NCBI RefSeq assembly: GCF_009729095.1 | Contig: NZ_VTGX01000003.1 | Location: forward strand, 806,001-870,000 | DNA length: 64,000 bases | Source of the DNA: Mycolicibacterium sp. CBMA 247 | GTDB taxonomy: Bacteria; Actinomycetota; Actinomycetes; Mycobacteriales; Mycobacteriaceae | Direction of reading: 5' to 3' | Part shown: positions 25,653 to 32,999 of the stretch, piece after piece | How the letters are laid out: every line of letters starts with the position of its first letter | Numbering within the stretch: the first letter of the stretch is position 1 | Notes under the pieces: generated by a model | Database searches by the model: none | What the model saw: only the letters and a program-made list of their open reading frames with translations | What the model was told of the DNA's origin: nothing | Translations under genes and position numbers: made by a program

Positions 25653-26729
25653 TCAGCCCTGGGCGTCGCCGATATCGATCTTCTCGATCGGGTTGGAGCG
25701 CTCGAGCATTCCGTAGGTTTCTTCGCCGTCCCAGCGGTAGCGCACTCCGGCCTGCTGCAGGGCAGGGAAATTCGGGTTTTCCTTCTTCATCTCGCGCACC
25801 GAGAACGTGTTGTCGTTGTGGTGGATGTCATGGGTCGAGTACACCGTCTCGCCCTCGATGCGCACGGTGCCGTCAGCGGTTTCCAGCACGACTGATACGT
25901 CCTCACCGACTGCCTGCAGTGTGGTCAGCCAGGGTGCCTGCACCGCGCGCGCCGGGATCAGGTCACCGTCGCCGGAATAGATGTAGCCCTCGTTGAAGGT
26001 GGGTTGACCGTCGTCGCGCGGCGGGTAGGCGATGTAGCCAAAAGCCTTGCCGCTGGGGAACACCGCCGATTGCCAGGCATGACCCCAGAAGCTGCCCAGC
26101 TTGCGCACCCCTTGGCGGCGGATCCGCAGACCACTGCCGGTGAAGTCGTGATCGTCGCCGTTGATCGTCACCGATCCGCGGGCCCGGAACAGTTGCTCAT
26201 AGCGGGGGCCGCCCATGAGGTCGCCTTCGACGGAGTTCTTGATCCGGTCACCCGCATCCCGTTGTAACGCTCCTTGGATCCACGGGGGAACGGCCATCGT
26301 CGCCTCGACGTGGAACGCCACGTCGGCCAGGGGGCCGTCGGACGTGCCGGCGACCAAATCGGCCGATGTTGTCTGAACGGCCTTGCCCGCGTAGGTCATC
26401 GTCCAGGTCTGGAATGGCTCCACGCAGCGGAAGACCAGGCCGCCCGCACCGAGAACGGTGGGCTTGCCCTCGGGTCCTTCGGGCGGCAAGGAGGGGCCGC
26501 CGTCGCGCAGTCGGTACACCCGCCCGTCGGGGAACGCGACATTTATCTGCATCTCGTGGTTGTCCCAATTCGCCGCGACCGCCTCGATCCCGATGCGGGG
26601 CAGCCCGATCTGCCCGCGGTCGTCAACGGTCCAAAAGCTGACCGAATCCCGCATTTCCGGGTTGTCCGGGCGGCGGGCGAACACGTATTCGCGGGACGGG
26701 TCGATGCCGCCGGTGAGGTCAATCGCCAT
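25653..26729 (-). CDS. DUF7064/DUF7065-like beta-rich protein
   Basis: 358 residues from ATG 26729 (MAIDLTGGIDPSREYVFARR); the open frame begins 12 codons earlier with no ribosome site. It is beta-rich and without signal peptide, with HNDNTFSVREMKKENPNFPA near the C-terminus, GSGLRIRRQGVRKLGSFWGHAW in the middle and WDGEETYGMLERS at the end. It recalls the two-domain lipocalin-like actinobacterial family annotated as DUF7064/7065, which is often found with sulfotransferases and SDRs, but no activity is proven. It may bind hydrophobic ligands. It sits between the sulfotransferase and the last SDR of the operon. Confidence 0.75.
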   Translation of the reverse strand: MAIDLTGGIDPSREYVFARRPDNPEMRDSVSFWTVDDRGQIGLPRIGIEAVAANWDNHEMQINVAFPDGRVYRLRDGGPSLPPEGPEGKPTVLGAGGLVFRCVEPFQTWTMTYAGKAVQTTSADLVAGTSDGPLADVAFHVEATMAVPPWIQGALQRDAGDRIKNSVEGDLMGGPRYEQLFRARGSVTINGDDHDFTGSGLRIRRQGVRKLGSFWGHAWQSAVFPSGKAFGYIAYPPRDDGQPTFNEGYIYSGDGDLIPARAVQAPWLTTLQAVGEDVSVVLETADGTVRIEGETVYSTHDIHHNDNTFSVREMKKENPNFPALQQAGVRYRWDGEETYGMLERSNPIEKIDIGDAQG

Positions 26730-26743
26730 GTGGGGCTCCTGTT

Positions 26744-27877
26744 CTAGCTGCCGTGGGTGGTCCATCGGGTGGCGTGATCGGCATAGCGGGCGAAGCGGGG
26801 CCGAACCTGATCCAAGTCGATTCCGAACAATGCCGGGTCGGCATGGGAACTGGCTTCACGTTCGGCGGCGGCCCGGGTCCACCAACTGTCCATCCGTTGT
26901 GCGAATTCGTCGGTCACCGGTTGACCGAGCCAGGTGTACAGGCCGGTTACCTCGCCGATCGGATCGACCTGCATGGCCCGAAAGTCGATGTCGTAGAAGC
27001 GATCCTGGCCAGTACCGGCTCGGAACTGCAGTGCCCTGTCCATGCCCAGCGACCAGTGCTCGACATTGAGCCTGCCGATGTAGGGGCGGTCGATCTCGTC
27101 GGTGAACGTGCCGATGATGTCGGCGTACAGGTCGGCCACCGACAGGATGACGTCGGTCGGATCGCGATGGGTCATCACAAATCTGGCGTCCGGGAAGGCC
27201 TGGCTCACCGCGTCCAGCCACAGCACGTGCGAGGGGCACTTCAGCCGCCACGGTCTGTCGGGTTCACCCCATTGCAGCAGCTTCATCACCCGCCGCTGGT
27301 ACGCCAGAGTCGGTGTCAGATCGGCCTTCTCCACCAGCCAGGTGGAATAGGCGGGCACCTGGGCGAACGACTGGAACAGGTGCGACTTGAAGTCCAGGGC
27401 CATCAGCTCGTGGCACTCCATGGGACCGTGCGTATCGGCGGGGACGTGATACCGGGTGCCGACCATCTCCCCCTTGTCCGGCGGGACACGTGGATCGGCG
27501 CCCAGAACAGTCGACGGCGGCGGGCACGGCTGCGAAGACTCCCACCGCCGCAAGTAGCGCACGTCGGGGTCCTGGGCGAGCAGAATCGACAGCGCCGTGG
27601 AACCGGTGCGCGGCAGGCCCAGGCCGATGACCGGCGAGTCGATGGGCACCTCGTCGATCTCTGGATGGCGCCGGTACCAGTCTTCGACCTGCAGTCGCTG
27701 GGCGAGATACCCGGTGATGCGGGGGTAGAGAAACGCCTCACCGCGCCCGTTGAGTCGAGCCTCGGAGTCCAGCGAGGACAGCAGGATCGCCAGGCCCTCC
27801 TCGAACGAGTCGTCGCCGAAGTCCGTCAGGCCGGTCTGCTCGACGGCCTTGGCCTTGATGTCCGTGACGGTCGGCAT
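26744..27877 (-). CDS. Sulfotransferase-family protein
   Basis: 377 residues. The PAPS-binding 5'-phosphosulfate loop is GLGLPRTGSTALS (about residues 81-96), and the 3'-phosphate motif is RFVMTHRDPTDVI. These two place it in the bacterial/Stf0-like sulfotransferase superfamily. It would sulfate a hydroxyl or amine using PAPS, although several mycobacterial members annotated this way have unknown acceptors. It starts one base after the upstream SDR stop and ends 14 bases before the DUF7064-like gene, so it is in the middle of the operon. There is no signal peptide. Confidence 0.88.
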   Translation of the reverse strand: MPTVTDIKAKAVEQTGLTDFGDDSFEEGLAILLSSLDSEARLNGRGEAFLYPRITGYLAQRLQVEDWYRRHPEIDEVPIDSPVIGLGLPRTGSTALSILLAQDPDVRYLRRWESSQPCPPPSTVLGADPRVPPDKGEMVGTRYHVPADTHGPMECHELMALDFKSHLFQSFAQVPAYSTWLVEKADLTPTLAYQRRVMKLLQWGEPDRPWRLKCPSHVLWLDAVSQAFPDARFVMTHRDPTDVILSVADLYADIIGTFTDEIDRPYIGRLNVEHWSLGMDRALQFRAGTGQDRFYDIDFRAMQVDPIGEVTGLYTWLGQPVTDEFAQRMDSWWTRAAAEREASSHADPALFGIDLDQVRPRFARYADHATRWTTHGS

Positions 27878-27878
27878 C

Positions 27879-28754
27879 TCAGTTCATCCATTGCCCGCCG
27901 GCGACATCGATCGTCTGCCCGCAGAGGTAATCGGCAGCCTCCGACGCCAGGAACGCCACCATGTTGGCGGCCTCCTCGGGGAGCGATGCCCGGCCGAGTT
28001 GCACTTGGGTGGTGATCGCCTCCAGGATCGCGCCCCGGCCCGCGAAATGGGCCGGGGTCTTCGGGTCGAGCAGGTACTCCATCATCTCGGGTTTGATCAT
28101 GATCCCGGGCGCCACACCGAGCACGTTGACTCCCCGCGAGGCCACCTCGTGGGCGAGGTTGCGGGTGAATCCGACGACGCCGGACTTGCACGCGTTGTAC
28201 ACCACGAGCCCGCGCTGCTGGATCCGGCCGCCGACCGACCCGATGTTGATGATCTTGCCCGACCCTTGCGGGAGCAGGAATTCCAGCGCGGCATGGGCGC
28301 CGTACATCATCATGGTCAGACTGCCCAACACGGTGTGATCGATGTCGGCCTTGGTGTGGTTCTCGAACGGGCCGCCGACAACCATGACGGGGTTGTTGAC
28401 CATGATGTCCAACCCGCCCAGCTCGTGGTGCGCGGTGCGGACCGCCTCGTGCACCTGACCCCAGTCAGACATATCGGCCTTCACTGGGTGGGCTTTGACG
28501 CCCCACCGCTGCTCGATCTGGTCGGCGCGGCGTTGGACCTTCTCGAAAGTGCGCCCGATCAACGCGACGTCGGCCCCGAGCCCGGCCAGCCGGTTGGCGA
28601 TGGCCTGCCCCAGACCGTCACCGCCGGCACCGGTGACAAACGCTTTCTTTCCAGACAGATCCATCAACTCGGTGACCCGTTTGTCGATGATGTGGCGCGG
28701 CAGGCTGTCGAGATTCAGGGCCGCGATGGCCTCGGCATCGTCGTGGACCGTCAT
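27879..28754 (-). CDS. SDR-family oxidoreductase
   Basis: 291 residues, with a longer N-terminus (about 30 residues, PRHIIDKRVTELMDLSG) before the Rossmann strand. The motifs are VTGAGGDGLGQAIANRL, NPVMVV (in place of NNAG), NIGSVGG and catalytic YNACKSGV. The replacement of the usual NNAG by NNPV may alter catalysis. It is the first gene of the operon and divergent from the LysR gene; the shared promoter gap (28755-28877) carries the inverted repeat at 28849-28873. Its substrate is unknown, and a steroid- or terpenoid-like alcohol would fit the neighbours. Confidence 0.88.
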   Translation of the reverse strand: MTVHDDAEAIAALNLDSLPRHIIDKRVTELMDLSGKKAFVTGAGGDGLGQAIANRLAGLGADVALIGRTFEKVQRRADQIEQRWGVKAHPVKADMSDWGQVHEAVRTAHHELGGLDIMVNNPVMVVGGPFENHTKADIDHTVLGSLTMMMYGAHAALEFLLPQGSGKIINIGSVGGRIQQRGLVVYNACKSGVVGFTRNLAHEVASRGVNVLGVAPGIMIKPEMMEYLLDPKTPAHFAGRGAILEAITTQVQLGRASLPEEAANMVAFLASEAADYLCGQTIDVAGGQWMN

Positions 28755-28848
28755 GGGGTGTCTCCTCTCACCATGGCTTCGATCCGAGACGCTAGGGCCG
28801 GGGACGAGTGGTGAGGTAATACCGATTTCGGGATCCAGTCATGCCGAT

Positions 28849-28873
28849 ATTCGATGACTGGTATACGTCGAAT
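28849..28873. promoter_or_regulatory. Inverted repeat upstream of the LysR gene
   Basis: ATTCGA and TCGAAT form perfect six-base arms separated by 13 bases, ending four bases before the likely LysR start codon at 28878. LysR proteins usually bind interrupted dyads of this size and also autoregulate, so this is a good candidate operator for the divergent SDR operon. Binding is inferred. Confidence 0.5.
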
Positions 28874-28877
28874 GCAT

Positions 28878-29831
28878 ATGGACACTCACCGGCTCAAATA
28901 CTTCCTGCGAATCGCCGAGGAGCGGTCGATCACGCGCGCGGCCGGTCTGCTGGGCATCGCACAACCGGCCTTGAGCCGCCAATTGCAGCTGCTCGAAGAG
29001 GACCTCGGCGTCGCGTTGTTCACCCGCACCCGTCGCGGCGTCGAGCTCACCGAGGCCGGCGAGAGGCTCCGGGCCTCGACCGCCGGGCCCCTGCGTCAGC
29101 TGGAGCTGGCCGTCCAGTACGCCGGGACCCCCTTGGCCCGGCTCGACCGCACCATGCGCCTCGGGTTACCGGAGACCACGGTGGACCTGTTGTCCGCACC
29201 ACTTCTCGGCAGCTTGACCACCGTCTTTCCCGAAGCCACGTTCTCGGTGACCGTCGGGAGTACCGATCAGCTGGTGGAGGCCATGCTCAAAGGTGCGGTC
29301 GACGTGGCGCTCATCAACCCGATACCCGATGAGCGGGTTTTCTATCGAGAGTTGTTGGCCGAAGAGCTGTTTGTGATCGGCGGACCCGACTCGACCCTTG
29401 ACGCGACCGGTGCTGTCGAGTTCAGCGACGTGGTCGCGTTACCCCTGGTGGTACCGCGGTCGTCGTCCGGGATCGGCACGTCACTGCAGAATGCAGCGCT
29501 ACGAACCAAGGTCAAATTCAGTTACCGGACGACAACCGATTCCCTTGCGGTGATGAAGAATCTGATCGAGGCGGGTATCGCCTACGGCGTCCTCCCGATG
29601 TCGGCCTGCAGACGCGAAATCGATGACGGGCGTTTGCGATTCGCGCCGATCGCTGCGCCTGTGCTCACTCAGCGACTCGGCGTCGGCGCGACGGCACAAC
29701 TCGAGCTGCCACGCGAGCTCTCCATGAAGATCGGTGACACCATCCGCGAGGAGGTCGCCGCCCTGATCAGATCGGGCAAGTGGAACGCGGAGTTGATATC
29801 CACCCAACCGTGGAATCCGATGCGTGGGTGA
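28878..29831 (+). CDS. LysR-family transcriptional regulator
   Basis: 317 residues from ATG 28878 (MDTHRLKYFLRIAEERSITR); two in-frame ATGs lie upstream at 28854 and 28872. The N-terminal winged helix-turn-helix is canonical: AAGLLGIAQPALSRQLQLLE, followed by GVALFTRTRRGVELTEAGER. A periplasmic-binding-like effector domain follows with a conserved DVALINPIP and GIAYGVLPMS. It is divergent from the SDR operon and should regulate it, activating in the presence of a pathway metabolite. The start choice matters because the inverted repeat at 28849-28873 would lie in its ribosome-binding region. Confidence 0.92.
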   Translation: MDTHRLKYFLRIAEERSITRAAGLLGIAQPALSRQLQLLEEDLGVALFTRTRRGVELTEAGERLRASTAGPLRQLELAVQYAGTPLARLDRTMRLGLPETTVDLLSAPLLGSLTTVFPEATFSVTVGSTDQLVEAMLKGAVDVALINPIPDERVFYRELLAEELFVIGGPDSTLDATGAVEFSDVVALPLVVPRSSSGIGTSLQNAALRTKVKFSYRTTTDSLAVMKNLIEAGIAYGVLPMSACRREIDDGRLRFAPIAAPVLTQRLGVGATAQLELPRELSMKIGDTIREEVAALIRSGKWNAELISTQPWNPMRG

Positions 29832-29937
29832 AGCCGGGGCGACCGGTACGGCTCAAATAGCGGACGAATATCCCTATCAGCGCCATGGAGACGGCACATA
29901 CTGACGACAGCCACTTTCGTCCAGGAGGGCCGCAGAC

Positions 29938-30246
29938 ATGACCGAAGCACCTCAACCCCGAACCGACGGATCCAACGGCCGGCCCAACCGGCTCGGCCAG
30001 GCAGCTGCCCTGGTGGGCATCGTCGCCGGGATCCTGTTCATCGTTGCCGTCATCTTCTTCAGCGGGCTCGTCATCGGTGCCGGCCGGGGCTATCACCACG
30101 GGAGTTACCACGGCCTGTCCGACGATCCACCGACTAGCTCCTGCCCGATGATGAATCCCGACAACATGATGGGACCCGGCGGGATGATGGGACCCGGCTC
30201 ACCAATGATGCCAAGTCGCGTCCCGGGGCCGACACCGCGACCCTGA
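29938..30246 (+). CDS. Membrane protein with Met/His-rich extracytoplasmic tail
   Basis: 102 residues. A cytoplasmic N-terminus of about 20 residues precedes one membrane segment (about 22-48, AALVGIVAGILFIVAVIFFS). The tail then carries GRGYHHGSYHG (His53, 54, 58), a Cys at 69, and four Met pairs (71-72, 77-78, 83-84, 90-91) within CPMMNPDNMMGPGG and the next nine residues. Repeated MM with His and Cys resembles copper-binding Met motifs. The tail may bind Cu(I) or other soft metals (inference). Two copies of a 15-base coding repeat around 30168-30203 encode the MMGPG units. It is followed by an acyltransferase on the other strand. Confidence 0.75.
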   Translation: MTEAPQPRTDGSNGRPNRLGQAAALVGIVAGILFIVAVIFFSGLVIGAGRGYHHGSYHGLSDDPPTSSCPMMNPDNMMGPGGMMGPGSPMMPSRVPGPTPRP

Positions 30247-30274
30247 TATCCAGGGCCCGACAGGACAATCCGTG

Positions 30275-31609
30275 TTAGGCCCGAGCTCCGGTGACCCGCC
30301 CCGCACTGGCGCGAGCGGCCACGGCCGCGATCACGAACCCTCCGAGCGCCGCCCAGCCCAGAACACCGTCGAGCCCGTTCTTGGCCAGCAGTGTCAACGC
30401 GGCACCGGCAACGCACAGCAGCGCACCGGTGAGCACCGATCGGGCGCCCCTGATCTGAACCGGGCTGTCCCACCACGGCAGCGGTCGGTGCTCCAGCGGT
30501 GACAGCAGCCGAAATGCCACGGCCATGAGAACGGCGAAAACCACTGCGCGCAAGGCCAGATGGGCCCAAAAGCCCGGTACGTGCGGATCGAATGCGTCGA
30601 GGCCGACGGCGTGCAGGCTGAACGCGGCGATCGCGATCACCGGAATGTGCCACAGGTACAGCGTCATCGCTCCCCCGTTGCCCATCGCGACGACGTACCA
30701 GACCCGAGGACGGGCGGCCCAGCGCCGGATCGGGTCCGCGGCGGCAATGAACAGGCACGGCATCCAGGTGCACTGCAGTGCAAGCAGCAGTGTCGGGGGC
30801 GACACGTTCGACACCCGCTCGGTTCCGGTGACGACGAGGGACACGTCGTAAATGCCGGTGAGAGCCAGGATTACCTGCGCGGTGAACGCAACGACCGCAA
30901 TCCCCAGCGCCCTGCGCGCACAGATCAGGTGACGCGCATAGGCCACCCCGATCACCACCGGGATGAGCCAGACGATGATCAGGTTGGCCGTGCCCGCCTC
31001 TGGCGTGCCGACCGCGAAGCGAATGGAATCCACCACGCCCGAGGCGGCGATCAGCCCGACGACCACCAAAGCCAGCGCCCGGCCGGTGTGCACACGCATC
31101 AGCCCCGGGACGAAGGCGAGCGCCACCAGGTAGACGCCCAGGAACCACAGCAGGGCCACGCACTCGCGCCCGAGCGCGGCAGCGGACTCGGCCCCCATCG
31201 TCGCGTGCACCACGAGCAGGACCACCGCCCACACCGCCAGGTACCAGAACACCGGCCGGCACAGCCGCTGGGCGCGGGTCAGCAACCATGCACCCCATGG
31301 TCTGGCCGACCGCACATCGCTCCTCGCGTCCGCGGGATGCAAGCTGTAAGCACCCGCGGCCCCGCCGGCCAGGAAGAACAGCGGCATCACCTGTAGCACC
31401 CAAGTGATCGGGGCCAGCGCGGGCAGGGCACCGAGAATGTTGCCGACCCGGACGCCGCCGGAGTCGATGGTGGCCAGCAGCAGGGCGCAGTGTCCGAACA
31501 TCACCACGAGCAGGGCACTCAGGCGCGCCACATCGACGGCACGATCACGGTGGGGTTTGGTGTCGGGTGCGACGGTGTCCTGGGACGGCACAGCCTCGTG
31601 GGTCGGCAT
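30275..31609 (-). CDS. Acyltransferase family 3 membrane protein
   Basis: 444 residues with about ten membrane segments. The opening RAVDVARLSALLVVMFGHCA with an RxxDxxR... and MFGH pattern is the hallmark of acyltransferase-3 (OafA/YrhL-type) proteins that O-acylate sugars or glycolipids at the membrane. The N-terminal 20 residues are soluble. The C-terminal region (PWWDSPVQIRG, followed by two hydrophobic stretches) is unusual in ending with an extra pair of segments (ALLCVAGAALTLLAKNGLDG). In mycobacteria such enzymes modify lipids or wall glycans. It is convergent with the Met-rich gene. Confidence 0.85.
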   Translation of the reverse strand: MPTHEAVPSQDTVAPDTKPHRDRAVDVARLSALLVVMFGHCALLLATIDSGGVRVGNILGALPALAPITWVLQVMPLFFLAGGAAGAYSLHPADARSDVRSARPWGAWLLTRAQRLCRPVFWYLAVWAVVLLVVHATMGAESAAALGRECVALLWFLGVYLVALAFVPGLMRVHTGRALALVVVGLIAASGVVDSIRFAVGTPEAGTANLIIVWLIPVVIGVAYARHLICARRALGIAVVAFTAQVILALTGIYDVSLVVTGTERVSNVSPPTLLLALQCTWMPCLFIAAADPIRRWAARPRVWYVVAMGNGGAMTLYLWHIPVIAIAAFSLHAVGLDAFDPHVPGFWAHLALRAVVFAVLMAVAFRLLSPLEHRPLPWWDSPVQIRGARSVLTGALLCVAGAALTLLAKNGLDGVLGWAALGGFVIAAVAARASAGRVTGARA

Positions 31610-31670
31610 GGCTTCAGTCTGCCGTCCGCGCGTCCGATCCGGATGGGTAGTTCTACCTCCGCTCGGGCAG

Positions 31671-31877
31671 CTAGGCCTGGACCGCCGGCCTGGAAAGTTC
31701 CGCTCGCGCCCGCCTCTCTATGAGCAGCGGCACGAACTCGCGAATGGGGCTGGACTGAAAATGATCCTGGGCGCGACGGACGCATCCCTGGACGTCGTCG
31801 GCGGAAAACTCTGGATAGGCCGCACCCAGCCGCGTCAGCACTTCGGCCATCATCAATTCTTCGCTGATCCCGACCAT
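31671..31877 (-). CDS. Small three-helix-bundle-type protein
   Basis: 68 residues from ATG 31877 (MVGISEELMMAEVLTRLGAA); the frame is open to 31970 but would overlap the divergent gene. The pattern LTRLGAAYPEFSADDVQGCV followed by HFQSSPIREFVPLLIERRAR matches the small actinobacterial three-helical-bundle dimerisation family. Such proteins are short, without signal peptide, and of unknown role. The ribosome site is weak. An alternative start is ATG 31853 (MMAEVL). Confidence 0.6.
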   Translation of the reverse strand: MVGISEELMMAEVLTRLGAAYPEFSADDVQGCVRRAQDHFQSSPIREFVPLLIERRARAELSRPAVQA

Positions 31878-31961
31878 GAGTTCAGAATCCGCTGGACCCG
31901 GCCTGTGGTCAAGATTTTCCCAAGTGAGCGGAACCAACACACAAGTGGCACGATTCGTAGC

Positions 31962-32225
31962 GTGGCTCACTCTGCGGACTCTGCCGATATCGCACAGGCT
32001 CAGTACCTTCTAGCTGAGTTGTGGCGGCACGTGGAAGACGTATCGATGCGCCTGGAGAAGGCCGAGCGGCGGATGCGTCGATCAACGGCCTGTGATCGAC
32101 GCGAAGTCAGCAGATTGCGCAGCGCTCTGTACGAGACCCATCACCTGATCGACGCCATTCATCACAGGTTCCCCGAAACCTGTCCGCACCGCTCTCCAGC
32201 CGAGTCCACCCTGGCCGAGCGTTAG
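31962..32225 (+). CDS. Small helical protein, hypothetical
   Basis: 87 residues from GTG 31962 (VAHSADSADIAQAQYLLAEL). It is almost wholly helical and basic, with heptad-like hydrophobic spacing (WRHVEDVSMRLEKAERRMRR and REVSRLRSALYETHHLIDAI), so a coiled coil is likely. No signal peptide. The open frame starts far upstream at 31404 inside the opposing acyltransferase, which is not coding; only the part after 31962 looks real. Function unknown. It could be a chance frame, but composition and helix periodicity support it. Confidence 0.5.
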   Translation: MAHSADSADIAQAQYLLAELWRHVEDVSMRLEKAERRMRRSTACDRREVSRLRSALYETHHLIDAIHHRFPETCPHRSPAESTLAER

Positions 32226-32335
32226 CTGACCAGCGGGTGCCGGTTTAGCCAACTCCCGGTGCCGCGGCGGAAGACTCGACGTTGCCGAACACCGTTCCCG
32301 CCCTGCCGTGCCTGCGACAGCAGTAAATTGCTCGG

Positions 32336-32974
32336 GTGGGGAAAAGTTTGTTGGCCGGTGGCCGTGGGCGCTTGCTGGCGCTCGCCGTCTCGGTCACCCT
32401 TGCCGGAGGCATGGTGTACGTCCAGAACACCGAGTCGAGGTGTTGCACGGAGGTCCCGGCGGCAACACCGCCCACCAGTCAGCAACCCGCGCCGGCTCCC
32501 GCCCAAGCTGAGTTGGTGGCAGCCAGCGCGCCCGTCGTGGCGCGCGACTTCCAGTTCTCCCTGCCCAAAGGCCCGGCACCTGAGAACGGCCTACAAATCA
32601 AGACGATCTGGGTGGCCCGTGCCATCGCCGTGATGTTCCCCGAGATCACCACCATCGGCGGATTTCGTCAGGACGCGCTGAAATGGCATCCCAACGGTCT
32701 GGCGATCGACGTGATGATTCCGAACTATCACTCCAAAGAAGGGATCGAGCTCGGCAACCAGATCGCCGGTTTCGCCCTGGCCAATGCCGAACGCTGGGGT
32801 GTGCTGCATGTGATCTGGCGTCAGGGCCTCTATCCCGGGATCGGCGCACCCAGCTGGACCGCCGACTACGGCAACGAAACCGCCAATCACTTCGACCACG
32901 TGCACATCGCCACCGACGGCGGCGGCTACCCCACCGGGCACGAAACCTATTTCATGGGCTCGATGAACCGCTAG
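32336..32974 (+). CDS. Secreted zinc DD-peptidase-like protein (M15-type motif), copy 1
   Basis: 212 residues from GTG 32336. An uncleaved or cleaved N-terminal hydrophobic segment (about 11-28) is followed by RCCTEV with Cys36 and Cys37, a Pro/Ala-rich linker, and a C-terminal domain of about 140 residues. That domain has WHPNGLAID (H118-x2-G-x-A-x-D125) and HFDHVHIA (Asp187, His188, His190), which match the HxxGxAxD...HxH zinc ligands of peptidase M15 DD-carboxypeptidases. It probably acts at the cell wall. The paralogue at 41402-42022 has the same plan and the same RCCTEV segment. The substrate is not shown. Confidence 0.82.
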   Translation: MGKSLLAGGRGRLLALAVSVTLAGGMVYVQNTESRCCTEVPAATPPTSQQPAPAPAQAELVAASAPVVARDFQFSLPKGPAPENGLQIKTIWVARAIAVMFPEITTIGGFRQDALKWHPNGLAIDVMIPNYHSKEGIELGNQIAGFALANAERWGVLHVIWRQGLYPGIGAPSWTADYGNETANHFDHVHIATDGGGYPTGHETYFMGSMNR

Positions 32975-32999
32975 ACAGCCGAGTTCGGCCGTGTCGCAA

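Noticed and set aside
26753..28015. 420-codon plus-strand frame opposite the sulfotransferase and SDR
   Set aside because: It crosses two well-supported genes on the other strand, has no domain and shows antisense-type composition.
30160..30205. Short tandem repeat considered as a CRISPR-like or minisatellite element
   Set aside because: It is two copies of a 15-base in-frame coding repeat that encodes MMGPG; no spacers, no cas genes.
30105..31403. 432-codon minus frame within the acyltransferase region
   Set aside because: Frame-shifted shadow of the acyltransferase gene (30275-31609), Arg/Gly-rich. The acyltransferase frame has membrane helices and family motifs.
31404..31961. N-terminal 186 codons of the plus-strand frame ending at 32225
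   Set aside because: This part is antisense to the acyltransferase start and to the three-helix gene and lacks coding character; only the portion after GTG 31962 was kept.
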